NCBI GenBank assembly: GCA_029582165.1
Contig: CM055876.1
Coordinates: 26,567,817 to 26,631,816, forward strand
DNA length: 64,000 nucleotides
Source: Portulaca oleracea
Taxonomy: Eukaryota > Streptophyta > Magnoliopsida > Caryophyllales > Portulacaceae
Direction of reading: 5' to 3'
Of this stretch, positions 11,800 to 23,068 are shown in pieces. Below the pieces are notes generated by a model. It ran no database searches, was not told the origin of the DNA, and saw only the letters and a list, made by a program, of their open reading frames with translations. The position numbers were made by a program, and so were the translations under genes. How positions within the stretch are numbered: the stretch's first letter is position 1; every line of letters begins with the position of its first letter.

Positions 11800-12010
11800 C
11801 TCCTTGTCCTCGTATGGGGAATCCATGTTATGTTTAGTCCTTTGTGCTGCTTTCGGTGGGGGCAGTTTCCCTGAATGGATCATATGCTCCAAAGTCTAAC
11901 AATTCTCCATGTTGTTCCCTCGGGATCTATGGTAGTAGCAGAAATTCTCGTCATCCCAAATATTCCTTTTATGATTAGCTCAGGCCTTGACCTTGACACT
12001 AGACAAATGA
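11800..12010 (-). pseudogene. gag remnant of element B (zinc-knuckle region)
   Basis: Homologous by eye to 18080-18300 of copy C, where the gag CCHC-like motif and the segment GKLPLPKAAQKA can be read. Here the minus strand still gives a decayed FCYYHR...CWTL-like region and GKLPPPKAAQRTKHNM, with several broken frames. Confidence 0.55.
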
Positions 12011-13110
12011 AGAAAAACCCATCCCAATGTATGCATGACCTAAATAACCTATACGGACTTCCTAAAATGAAAAACGCATATATGCTGACTCGGGAGGGAC
12101 TCACCCAGGACATGGGTTTGAAAGAGCTAATTGATCTATATGGGACTTCCTAGGATGCAAGACTTCTATATGCCGACTTAAAGACTTACCCATGACATGG
12201 GTCTACATGTCCTAAATTCTATATGAGACCTCTTAAAGTGCAAACGCCTATATGCTGACCCGGAAAACCTAACTTATGACACGGGTTTTCATTAGGCTTC
12301 CTAAATAGAAAGACACTCACATGATATGCCAACACGAGAAAAGACTCACCCACGACATGGGTTTACACTAGACTTCTTAATAAAAAGACATATATTTACA
12401 TGATTACTCTAGACATAGACTTGCCCATGACATGGGTTTTCATGACCTACCTATATGAGACTTTTTAAAGAATGCAACACACCTACATGGTAACTCAAGA
12501 AAGAAACTTAACGACTCACCCATGACTTGGGTTTGTATGATGTAGACCCTATAGAAGACTTTTATAATGCAGGACATTCATATGTTGACTCTGGAAAAGG
12601 ACTCACCCATGACATGGGTTTACATGCCCTATGAACCTCCTAAAGAATGCAAGACACTTACATGTAGACACTAATACGAAGACTCATCCTGACCTTATAT
12701 GATGCTTTCTAATGAATGCAAGACACTTATATGCATACACTAACATTCATCCTAGACCTTATATGACACTTTTCTAAAAAAGAAGACACTTATATCCTGG
12801 CTCTAAAACAAAGACTCACCCATGACCTGGGTTTACACTAGACTTTCCAAAATAGACAAACACACATTAACCCAGGAAAATACTCACTTATGACCTAGAC
12901 CAAAGACTCACCCATGACCCGGGTTTAGACTTTCAAAAACAAAACACACATATTGACTTAAGAAAAGACTTACATATGACACGACCTTGCATGAGGCTTT
13001 CTAAAGACTGAAAGACATTCACATGTAGACTCTGAAACAAAGACTCATCGAGGGCTATTGTAAGACACCCATATACGAACTCAGGAAACAACTCAACTAT
13101 GACACAGGTT
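12010..13110. repeat. Degenerate leader repeat, unit about 85-115 bp, some ten copies
   Basis: Each unit holds gactcacccatgacatggg, then tttacatgacct, ctatatgagacttcctaaa, tgcaagacac and ttatatgctgact. The copies are strongly diverged. It lies in the untranslated leader of element B; element A has only one or two units at about 415-540, so the array expanded after the split of A and B. Confidence 0.75.
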
Positions 13111-13139
13111 TACGCAACAACGACACTTTTTTACAACAA

Positions 13140-14400
13140 GAGCATTATAAAGGGCCAGATAAAGTCAAATATAGTGAGTCGACATAAGTTAGAAAGATAC
13201 AAGTCAGTGTTTCTCAATTCGGATGGGCCTAATCCACAGGCTGACCGTTTTAACAAGAATCCGTAACTTGGCCTAACAACTTAGACAGCTCAAGCTATGT
13301 TGGCTATTATGCGGACTAAAATAATGCTGAACACACTGACAACTTGACTTCTATTTACACACTTTTTTTATTGCGACCCAAAACATTTATTTATTTAACT
13401 CAAGGAGAGTGGATGTTGTAAAGGACCAAATAAAGCTATCAAAAGGCGAGTTAAAACAGACTTATAAACTCAATTATTAATTCCACCGTGGATGGGCTTA
13501 ACAACGGGCCGACCATGGATTTATTAGACTTAATAATCAAATTTATAAATTTATTTTCTCTAACCTTGAGACTATTACGCGGGCTAGAACAACACACACT
13601 GACTTTGTTTGATTATTAATCAATTTTCTTTGGACCATGAGTAAGAGAATATTGAGAAGGGCCGAATAAAATCATCAAAGACGAGTTAAAATAAATCGAT
13701 AAACAAGGATAATTAACCTTTAAAATGGATGGGCCCCACCATCAGGCCGACCGTAAATTTTAAGGTTAATTAATCGAGTTTATAAATTTATTTCTTCTCA
13801 ACCCAACGATTATTACGCGGACTAAAACAATATCTCAAAATTAGGTCCGACTCTAATGTAGACCCAACATACAGACACGTATTTTTTTTTTTTTTTACAA
13901 TGAGTCCACCAGCCCATGGGGGAGGGGGGATACCAGGCATACGTGCCTGTTGCTACTCCCAGGAATCGATCCTGGGACCTATGGGATACCATAGTGCAGG
14001 TCATACCAAATGAGCTAAAAGCTCATTGGTATACAGACACGTATTTACACATAGGATACAACAGACTTTATTTGTTTACTCAAGGAAAATGGATATTGTA
14101 AAGGACTGGATAAAACCAACAATAAGCGAGTTATAACTAAATTAGGGGTCTAATTAACAAATCCAATATGGTTGGGCTTAACAACGGGCCGGCCATAAAT
14201 GTGATGAATTTATTAATTAAATCGATAAATTAATTTACTCAAGCCTAGTGACTATTATGCAGTCTAAGACACTATCCATTAACTTTATTGGACTTTTAAT
14301 TAAATTTTTTTTTGGACCTTTGTTGAGAGACTTTCGTAAAGGGTCATATAATATCATCAAAGGTGAGTCAATTTTTATTTATTGATTAATATAATCGACT
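13140..14400. repeat. Second leader repeat, unit about 235-280 bp, five copies
   Basis: Unit starts are marked by aaagg-ccagataaag-like sequence near 13150, 13421, 13656, 14100 and 14339. Each unit contains gatgggctt-acaacgggccgacc and attattacgcggactaaaac. The interval between the third and fourth copies is longer because a SINE (with its duplicated target) is inserted there. Confidence 0.75.
13885..14030 (-). mobile_element. tRNA-derived SINE with 16-bp target duplication
   Basis: Read on the minus strand: ccaatgagcttttagctcat with an A-box-like TAGCTCATTTGG, a B-box-like GGATCGATTCC, a short unique body, and an A-rich tail (the T-run 13885-13896). Both flanks carry atacagacacgtattt (13869-13884 and 14031-14046), a clean target-site duplication of the kind made by LINE machinery. 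A related SINE with its own TSD lies at 40992-41181. Confidence 0.88.
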
Positions 14401-14997
14401 TTCAAACATTAATGGGCCCTTCCACTTGGGCTAACCATAATGCTTTTGAGTTAATTAAATTAATAAATAAATAATCATTTTCTCAACCCAATGAATTTTA
14501 TATGGACTAGAACAAAACCTCCAAACTAGGGTCAACTCTTTACAAAAAGAAAAGAAAAGGGGAAGGGGTACACATAGCACATAGCATACACATGAAGGGA
14601 TACCCTAAACCAAGGCTCTAAATTCATGGATTTTTATGGTTGGGTTATATAGCCTACCGCATGCCTTCGCCTCGGTTCTTCATACCACAAGGTAAGCAGT
14701 TGGGGTATTTCTCAAAGAACTTCAAGGAAGCTCTTGGAGTGTGACACCGGGAGAGGAGCGACCAAATGCTTAGAGATGTAGAGTTCATCCCCATAGTAGT
14801 GGCCTCCCGCTCTCAAGGGAAATCATAGGTAACTTAAACCGTCGCCTTTGTGCTAACGTGTCAAAAGACCAGATTAGTGGCCCGGTATGCAAGGGATGCC
14901 TAAAAGAATAATAAAATCGCGAAATAAATTAACTTCTCCCTTTCACACTTTCAAATCAACTTGATTTTTTCAAGTTTTACCCTCTTTTTTAAGTTTA

Positions 14998-15017
14998 AGT
15001 CCCCAGTGGAGTCGCCA
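14998..15017 (-). other. Primer binding site of element B
   Basis: The minus strand reads TGGCGACTCCACTGGGGACT three bases after the LTR end, identical to the site of element A. Confidence 0.65.
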
Positions 15018-15281
15018 ATCTGTAGGACCCGGAAAAATTTTCGTTCGGGGAAATTGTTTTCGGATGCGCTACTTAATGATCGGGAGCCGACTAAGGTTTC
15101 TTAATCCTTAAATAAGGATGTTTTTATTTTCGAAATTCGTTTTCGGGGTGATGAAACTTTATTTATTTACAAACTCATTTTTTATTATTTAAATTATTCG
15201 GAATTGCATAAAATAAGTTAATAATAATTTAATCCCGACCCAAAACGCTAAATTCAGGCCCAAGAAGGAAAAGTGGACCGC

Positions 15282-15321
15282 CAGAATTCGTTAAAACCCC
15301 ACTGGGTTTTAACAAATTCTG
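15282..15321. repeat. 40-bp hairpin in LTR B
   Basis: Two 18-base arms separated by CACT pair with a single mismatch; the inner part is GTTAAAACCC/GGGTTTTAAC. It occupies the same place relative to the TATA box (about 800 bp downstream) as the 1620-1637 palindrome of LTR A, although the sequence is different. Confidence 0.85.
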
Positions 15322-16158
15322 GGCTGGGCCTTTTCCTTCCTCGGCCCAGAGAGGAATGGATTGAAATCAGTAGAACCCCACTGGGTTTTATTAATTTCTG
15401 GTTCCCATCTCCCGGGGCCTGGCCTTGCATTGGTGGTGGGTATAAATTAAATCATTTTTTCTAAATTATATTTAGGCGAAAACCGAACATTTTAAATAAT
15501 TAAACGAATTTATAAAATGTAAAAGAGTCGCCAGCCGATTTAAGGAAATCGACAAACCATAAAATGATAAAAGAAAGACTCCGGTCTACGAACCCGATTT
15601 CTGGATTCGGGGGTAATGTTACGAATTCGAGAGTTATAAGAACTCTTGAATCCTCCTGTATAAAACAGACTCTACTAAAATCGACATTGAAAGAAATAGA
15701 GCGGGGAGAAGCTTGATTAATTTCCCGGAATTATTATTCGAACATGCAATATAAAAATGCGGTTTTACTTTACAAAATGTACAAGTAATGGAATTAAAGA
15801 ACGAATTACATGATGAAATATAACGAAATAAATAACGAAATCAAACCTCACTTAAGGTGGTAGAAGTAATGGACTTGATCCCTTGACTTGGCCTTGACTT
15901 GGAGCTTGGATGAAGTATTATGAGTGGTTTAGAAGAGTGGTATGTGGGTGATAATATGGATATGATAAGTGTGATTATGAGGGGATTAGAGATGAGTAGA
16001 ATATATAGGATTTGAGTATGATGGTGGTAGTTTTGAGAGAATTGTGGATGATAGTTGATGAAATGAGAGTGAAATGGAGGGGGTATTTATAGGTGAGGGA
16101 GTGAGAGATTTGGAGGGAAATGGAGGGATCATATCCCACAAATCATGTCATCCAAAGG

Positions 16159-16435
16159 CCAAAACCTGAGCGGGTTTTGGGAGGACAAGGGGAATCAAAC
16201 ACGTGGGCAAAAATCAGGGGATTGAATTGCATGCATGCAGATTTTGGCGCCAGATCAATCAAAACCTAGGCGGGTTTTGATTTGATTAACACGCGGATCG
16301 TTGACATGGCACAAAACGACGACGTCTGCTATTCTTCTCAAAATCTAGGCTGGTTTTGAGCTCTCTAGGCCGGGGCGCGCTTTTGGGCCTGCTTTCTGGG
16401 CCTGGAAAATGTTAAAACCCGCATGAGTTTTAAAA
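16159..16435. repeat. Palindrome array of LTR B (U3)
   Basis: CCAAAACC/GGTTTTGG (16159-16180), TCAAAACC/GGTTTTGA (16259-16280, extendable outward with AATC/GATT), CTCAAAA/TTTTGAG (16337-16360) and TTAAAAC/GTTTTAA (about 16412-16432). Spacers are usually six bases such as TAGGCG or TGAGCG. All lie about 65-350 bp upstream of the TATA box. Confidence 0.82.
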
Positions 16436-16753
16436 CTGGCTAAGGGCAACTTCGAACGACCATAACTCTTTCATCCAGACTCCGATTGGGACGATTCAAA
16501 AGGCGTTGGAAAGCTTATTGTGTGTAATTTACTCTCGTCAAAAGAAATGGGGCCAACATGACTTGTGGAAAAAATGTGATTTGAAATGGTGGGCATATGT
16601 ATGTGGAAAGGGTGGAAAATGAAGGCTTTTTGTGGTGGGTTGGCCTGGTAGCTTTTGATTGAGGAATGCCCATTGGATTTTCTTTCATGCTAGCCTCTTT
16701 TCTAGTTATGCTTGATTTGTACACTTGTCCCGTTATAAAATCCGGTGTCTACA

Positions 16754-18065
16754 ACCTGCCCTGACGGGTTTTTAGGTTAGCCGCTCTTATTCTCTTACTC
16801 TCGTTTTGCCTAGCTGGGGATTCCAAGCTAGCCTATCTTATTCTCTCCCTCTCTCCTTTTGCTTAGCTCGGGGTTTCAAGCTAGCCTCTCTAATTTTTCT
16901 TCTCTCAAAGACCAAAATTTTGTGATAAAGGATGCTTCTTGAATTGTTGTGGTTGAGCCTCAAAGAGGTTCTCCTACGTATTCGATGTGGAATCAGGCCA
17001 GTCGTAGTTCATAAGGTGCAGCTTTGATGAGTAGTGCCTCGAGGAAGGCTTAACGGTTCAAAAAGATGGTCATGAAGGTTTGAGGGTTCATATACAGGTT
17101 ATGGATGGTTATGAAGGCTGAAAGGTTATGGAAGGCTGAAAGGTATGATGTGGTGTATGGATGATGAGGTGAAGGCTTAGGATGGGATTATTTCTCTGGT
17201 GTGCATGACTCTTATTTCCGCCTTCTAATTTCTTATTCTCCCCTATTTTCTTTTTTTCTTCATTTTTTTTCATTTCCTTCTCTGTTTTTTCAACTTCTTT
17301 TTTTTTTAACTCCATTTTCTGGCTCTCTCTCTCCTTTTTTTCGAACTTCTTCATGGGTCACCTCCCTATTCTCCTTTGGTCATGGCACACCTTTTGGATT
17401 GGGTTAAGGATTTGAAAAGGTTGAGGTTTGATGGAAAGGCTAGAAATGTAAGTAGTAGGTGGCCAATCAAGATTTGATGAAAAGATGAGGATAATGCGGG
17501 TGATGAAACGAAGTTAAGGCGAAAGCCCCCTATCCTCGGCACATATAGTTAAGCTGCGAGATTTCTAATGAGGAGCATTTAGTTTAGAGAGGTTATTGGG
17601 TTTGGTCTTTCCTGATGACATTATCTCCTTTTTCTCAGCCTGTTGGAGGAAAGGTGCAAGCTGACTTCTCTCAATCAATTTTTATTCTCTCCTTTTGCCC
17701 AGCCTGCTTGATGAATGCAGGCTGGCTTCTCTCTTTTTTTTTCTCTCTCTTTTTTTTTCTTTCCTTTAATTTTATTTTTAAACCCTGGATTCGTAGGATG
17801 AACACTTGATGAATGGAAGGGTATGTGAGGGTAATGATAGATGGATATGTCAGACTTGGATGTTAAGGCTAATGAATGGGTGAAAGAGCTTTTTAACTCA
17901 AGTTAAGAATGCAAGCACGAGATTCTCAAAATCAAATAAATGCATCTTATTGAATTCAAAAGACAAGCATATCAAGGACCGACTCAATTCTACCCCTAAT
18001 TGACTCTGAAAATAGGACACCTGGCATAATTGGGACCCTAGCCAACTTCAAAGTCCTCTTCGTGC
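16754..18065 (-). mobile_element. Post-gag region of related Tat-like copy C
   Basis: Collinear with about 10480-11800 of element B: the same hairpin modules, the same gcctcaaagaggtt and gtggaatcaggccagtcgta blocks, the same T-rich tracts and the same ggatgaacactt/gaatg segments. It continues on minus from the gag of C and breaks at LTR B. Confidence 0.65.
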
Positions 18066-18652
18066 AGTATTGCCTTGCCTTATTGACTGCTCCTGTAGGC
18101 TTTCTGTGCTGCTTTTGGCAGAGGCAATTTCCCTGACCGGATCATGCCCTCAATCTTATTCTTCAAGGTCCAGCACTTCTCGGTGTCATGTCCCTTACAC
18201 CTGTGATAGTTGCAGAATGCATTGTCATTCCAGCTTGGGTACTTCGTTTCTGGCTCTGGTCTTAGTAAAAGCAACTCAATCAGGTTTTTCCTTAAGAGAT
18301 GAGCCAAAGCATCGACGTAAGTGGTGTCGAGTGGGGTGTAATGGTCTTTGGTTGGATTCCTGACTGAATTACATTAGTCTTAGCGCTCTTAGAAGGGTGG
18401 TTGGGTGAACCAGTGGCCCTTCTATTAGGACTGGAATTCCTCCCTCCTTGGGCAGCGACCTTCTCATTGTTCATGGTTTCAAGTTGGACGCAAAGGTCCT
18501 TCAAGTAATCGAAGTCTTTGATCACATGGAATCCCAAGTGCCGAGCCAGGCTACTCTTGAGTCCCTGCTTGAATGTAGTCAGTTGCAGGCGCAAAGGTAT
18601 GGTGTCATTGATGTGAGATAGCTTGGTATGCCACCTTTCGAAATAGTCCAAG
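18066..18652 (-). pseudogene. gag of Tat-like copy C
   Basis: Gag polyprotein remnant, the structural protein of a Ty3-gypsy element. The minus frame gives YFERWHTKLSHINDTIPLRL, then FKQGLKSSLARHLGFHVIKD and LKDLCVQLETMNNEK, then (other frame, break near 18300) LIELLLLRPEPETKYPSW and the zinc-binding motif FCNYHRCKGHDTEKCWTLKN, and finally GMIRSGKLPLPKAAQKA. The C-x2-H-x4-H-x4-C spacing and GHDTE-C are typical of Tat/Ogre gag. The upstream part is cut at 18652, where unrelated sequence in plus orientation begins. Confidence 0.75.
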
Positions 18653-19189
18653 AAAAACACAACAAAAACAACCAAAAACACATACGAAAACCCCACAAAA
18701 GAGCCTTTTCCTAACCTTTTTTCCTACCCAAATCTTAATACCATTTTACATCAACAAATCACGTGTTCAAGTCTTCAAAGCAAGCTTCATCAAGGGTGAA
18801 GGTCAAGTGTTCAAGTAAGGCTAGGCAATGCTCCTCTTGAAACATCATATAGGTACTTTTTATTGTATTTATTTCCTAATGTAAAGTGCTTGTACATGTT
18901 GTAATCTCTTCATTCCTTTTGCATGTTTAATGAAATAACCATGTAAAGTTGCAATTTACTTTCCCTTCCAAACTTGACTAAAAAAACATTTTCAAACTTT
19001 TAATAGATTCTTTCCTAAGTGAGAGGCGGTCTCAAAGGTCTTTACCTTTCAAGTTCGTAACCTTACCCCCGAATCCACTTCTTAGTTTGTAGGCGGAGTC
19101 ATTCTTTATTTTCTTTTCGGTTTTTTTCTTGTCTTTTCTCCTTAAAAAATTCAGGTGGTGACTCCTTTCAAACTAAAACACATCGGGAT
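18653..19189 (+). mobile_element. Fragment of a plus-oriented Tat-like LTR (U5 side)
   Basis: The segment around 19040-19170 reads gttcgtaaccttacccccga, then a ggcggagtc block, then ggtggtgactcctttc. These blocks occur in reverse orientation inside LTRs A (about 1870-1990) and B (about 15525-15620). It is therefore a third, diverged Tat LTR piece, in opposite orientation to its neighbours. Chromovirus D is inserted at 19189/19190. Confidence 0.5.
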
Positions 19190-21326
19190 TGTAACACCCC
19201 AAAGATTTTAATCAAGTTTTAGCAAGTTTAGTTCGTAATTACTTTAGTTAAATGTTTTAAATCATTTTCACACCATCAATTACGTGTCAACAAATTTCAT
19301 TCATCCATTTATTTACTTTAAGTGTTTATTTATGTGTGTAGTTATTTATTCTTTTACTTATCATGAATTATATCATAATACTTCCCGAATGAAAAATTTA
19401 ATAAACCAAGTTAATTGTGGTTATGTGAATTCTCTCATCTCCTTTTATTAACCAAAATGAGAATACTCTCTCTTTCACTCCAAACAATATCAAAGATTAG
19501 TGAAAGATTACTCAAACAATAAAGCCTAATCTCTACTATACTCTTAATACATGTATGTGGACACTTACAAGTATCATATACATACTAAACCCTTCTTCAA
19601 AAATCTGACCCTAAAAACATGGGTATCCTTTCAAAAAGAGAGTGGCTTTATCCCTTTTCTCCTTCCCAACCAACCCACCTTTCTCAAGTTCCAATCCCAC
19701 CATGGCACCATAGCCAAAAAGCCTGCCATAGTTGACATCTTTGCCAATAATGCTTGTGAATGCAAACTTCCAGCCTTGAATTCGGATCTTGTGAGCAGAT
19801 TGGAAACTTATAAATTGAGAAGCAAATCAAAATAATCAAACACACCCTCTTTCCCCTTCACCTCTTCTCCTCCTCCGCAGCCACCACTAATCACCATCTT
19901 CGACCCACCAGCGACACCAGTTGTCGCCACGGAGACCACCAACTCACCACCAGAACAACCAATCGGCCACCTCCACAAACACCACCATGGCACCCCAAAA
20001 TTAAATCCAATCTGAAATTCACAACCCAAACAAACACTCACCTACCCTCTCCCTCTCTGAATCGAATCACTAGCCATTACCACCACCACCACCGCCACCC
20101 ACAGCCACCCCAAAATTGCCGGAAACCACCCACAAATCGACCCATAAAAATACAAACATACCTGAGCCCTTGCTTGCCTCCCCTGTTTCGGCCGCCATCT
20201 GCGAAGCCGACCGAACTCACCTCCATCCTCCACCATCAATTCCGACCTCCGACCGCCGGACGCCGCTGCTCGTGGTTGCCGGTAGTCGTCCAAAACCCCC
20301 CTGGGCACCTCCTTTGTTCTTTTGTCCCTCTTCCTCTCTAACGTTGAATTAAAAGAAGAAGAAGAAGAAGAAGAAAGGGAAGCCCCCTTTTATTTATTAA
20401 CTCTCAAGTATATTGGACCTCTTATCAACAACCCAATTCTCTTTATGGTAATTTCTAAATACCTAAATTCCTTCTATTTCCTAATTCCTCTAATTATTCT
20501 TCTTCCTTAAAATAAAGTAATTCCCTATTCTATTAAAATTCAGATTTGGCTACTTAATTTCATTGTCCAAAGTACGGAGAAATTTACCAATTTTTGGGAA
20601 GAAAAAGGTATAATTCGATGACTATATCTTTAAAAATTAATTATTTGAGTTTATTCAATCATGCAATTACATGTATGCTCAATTAACCATTTACTTGGTT
20701 TCATAATATATTTTGTCATATTAAATTGTGGACCCTTATCAGCACACCCGGTACCGGAGCCTGAGTTAGTAACTGTTGGGTTGAATGTGGAGACCAATTT
20801 TGGGTTGGTCTCTGTCTCTTGGGGAGCAAGGTAGAAGAGTTTGAGTGGGAATCAGGTTGTTGATTTGTTACACTTCCTTTTTGTAATTCCTTTGCTGTAA
20901 GGACTCTATTAATCCTAAAATTGTGTCAGCCTTATACTATAAATAGAGCCTAGGTGCTAGGTTTATTTGCTTTACAATTGAGAGTGTTTCATCTCATACC
21001 ACAAGAGATTGATCTGTAATCTCTGTGTTTCTAAGGGAGTTGTGTGAGGCTCAACTGTGAGTGTTGAGTTCTCAGGTTGTAACTGTAGGAAGGTTGTGAG
21101 AGATTGTGGAGGTCTGGGAATCTCTGAAACACCGTTGTAATCCTCTGATAGTGCATCGTTCGTAGTTTTTTCCCGGTTTGGGTTTTTCCATGTTAATTCC
21201 TTGTGTCGAATCTTTATTTATTTTTCCACCCTTATTATTGTTTGTTTGCTAACTACGCCCTGAGAATCCTAACAAGTGGTATCAGAACTTTGGTTGGATC
21301 GTGGTTGATCTGCAGACTGAGAAGCA

Positions 21327-22567
21327 ATGACAGGCGCTATTGTGAAGATTCCGGAATTCGATGGAAAAGACTACGCATGGTGGAGGATACGCGTTGAGGA
21401 TGTGCTCCACCAGCAAAGGTTGCATCTTGCGATGGGTGATAAGCCAAAAGAGATGGAACAGAAGGATTGGGAAGAGCTTGATGGTCAGGCATTCAGTACG
21501 GTCAGGCTGACGCTAGCTCGGAACGTGGCTTTCAACGTCAAGATCGAAACGACAAAAGACCTGCTCGAGGCCTTGCAAAACACATATGAGAAACCTTCGG
21601 CGGTGAACAAGGTATATGTGTTACGTCGTTTGTTTGAATTTAAGATGCATGGGTCTGGTGATATGCATGATAGTATGAATGAGTTGAATATGATACTATC
21701 AAAATTAACCTCTGTGGGATTTAAGTTCGACGATGAGATGAATGCTAATATACTATTGGCTACCCTACCTAAGTCTTGGGAAAATTTCGTGACTTCTGTA
21801 ACTTCTTCAACTAAGAAGGATGAAATCAAGTTTGGGAAATTAGAGACTTGGTCCTGAATGAAAGTATTCGCAGGAAAGATTCCGATGTGTCTGAGTCTTC
21901 GGGGGATGCTTTGACTGTCAGGGGTAGGAGGAATAGTGGGAGTTCGGGTCGGGGTCGATCAAAATCTAGAGGTCGAAACATGGAGCAAGTGTTGTGTTGG
22001 AACTGTGGTGATAGAGGTCATTTTCGTAGGGATTGTCCCAAACCTAAGAAGAGCAGCCATAATGACCAGGACTCTGTATATTCTGTTGAGGATTTTGGTG
22101 ATGCCCTAACTGTTTGTGTTGACAAGTTAGAAGGGGGTTGGGTGATAGATTCGGGTGCTTCATTTCACTCTTCGTCTAGCAAGGAGGCCTTTAGCAATTT
22201 TGTGAGTGGGAGGTTTGGCAGAGTTAGGCTTGCAAACGGTCACAACCTAAAAGTGCTAGGAAGAGGTGATGTGAACATTAAAACTTCTGAGGGTGGAACT
22301 TGGAGGTTGAAGAATGTTCGGTATGTCCCGGGTCTGACCAAGAACCTTGTATCTGTGAGTCAACTGGATGAGGAGGGGTTCACGACGAGATTTGAAGATG
22401 GTCATTGGAGGGTAACGAAAGGATCTCTGATAATTGCAAATGGTAGGAAAGAGGGGAAGCTATATTCTGTCATTGATAACTCTAACATGCCGGTTTATGC
22501 TCGTCAAAGGCGTGTTAGCTTCTCTGATGAGAGAAGGGTACCAGAAACGAGGAGGTTTCCGGTCGAG
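21327..22567 (+). pseudogene. copia gag-protease of element E
   Basis: Gag packages the RNA and protease matures the polyprotein. Frame 1 (from 21327) starts MTGAIVKIPEFDGKDYAWWR and has the usual copia gag helices up to FVTSVTSSTKKDE. A one-base loss near 21842 shifts the frame. The second frame continues with LNESIRRK, a Ser/Arg/Gly-rich linker, the CCHC knuckle CWNCGDRGHFRRDC (about 21993-22037) and the protease block GGWVIDSGASFHSS (DSGA active site, about 22134-22175). It then reads into a segment resembling the pre-integrase region and stops at 22567, where solo LTR F is inserted. No HHCC/DDE or YVDD block follows on the other side of F. Confidence 0.85.
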
Positions 22568-23068
22568 TGTAACGACCCGCCCTAAACCCGTATTAATTAA
22601 GGCCTTAATCCCAGTGATTAACGAAATTACGCTGTTCAAATTTTTCTTTCTTTTACGTTAATATGGTTATTACTGTTATTATTATTATTTATTTTTATGC
22701 GCGACAGGTCTCGAGCAAGGCGATGGTTAAACGGGTTGATTTTATGTTATCTCGAATTTAAAGTTATAAATATTATTACGAGTTTATGAATATTTTTGCG
22801 ATAAGTTATATAATTTATTTTATCGTTCTCAATTTTACGTTCGTAACCAAAGAAGGTTATATTAATTTTAATTTTCGTTTCAGTTACGATTTATATTATC
22901 CAACCTTTCTAAGTATATTTTATCGCCCAATTTATTTTATTAGTGTTATCCTACCAATTTATTTTATGTGGTTTAATACTAGTTAATTTTACCCAATTTA
23001 TTTCCAAGTAATCTTATTTAATCATATACTAAATTATTTTACCAAGTTTATGTTCATTAATTTTATTT

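Larger units (their letters stand above)
6992..15020 (-). mobile_element. Interior of non-autonomous Tat-like element B
   Basis: In minus orientation the order is: primer site (15017-14998), long leader with two repeat arrays (14400-12000), gag remnant (about 12000-11800), then about 4.8 kb of low-coding, tandemly repeated sequence and T-rich tracts up to the polypurine tract. I find no protease, reverse transcriptase or integrase block. The element is therefore a non-autonomous, gag-only derivative. A related copy C (16754-18652) shares its gag and post-gag region. Confidence 0.65.
15021..16753 (-). mobile_element. LTR B: 5' LTR of Tat-like element B
   Basis: On minus it starts TGTAGACACCGGATTTTATA and ends GGGTCCTACA, 1733 bp, followed by the primer site. 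A TATA-like CTATAAATACCC lies at 16093-16083 (minus). Upstream of it are palindromes with the core AAAACC..GGTTTT (16159-16180, 16259-16280, 16337-16360, and a mutated one about 16411-16435). Two more lie downstream at 15282-15321 and 15374-15387. The right flank (16754 on) is internal sequence of a related element C, so B is inserted in C or joined to it by recombination. Confidence 0.78.
9537..17725. repeat. Dispersed hairpin module: CTCCTTTTGCC, stem, loop, stem, CTCTCTT
   Basis: At least seven copies in elements B and C share the frame ctccttttgcc - stem - loop - stem - gcctctctt, but the stem sequence differs. Examples: TAACTTG/CAAGTTA (9537-9563), CTAGCCTG/CAGGCTAG (10405-10434), CTAGCT/AGCTAG (about 16810-16831), TAGCT/AGCTA (about 16864-16883), CCAGCCTGC/GCAGGCTGG (17699-17725). 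Weaker copies are at about 10475-10502 and 17632-17660. Pairing is kept while bases change. Confidence 0.6.

Noticed and set aside
13940..14020. tRNA gene suggested by ggatcgattcc and tagctcat
   Set aside because: No cloverleaf; A and B boxes belong to a SINE with A-tail and TSD.
19551..19835. 94-aa frame in D's 5' LTR, repeated at 35182-35460 in the 3' LTR
   Set aside because: Its presence in both LTRs is explained by LTR duplication. No domain or codon signature was seen. I would reconsider if intact sister elements conserve it.
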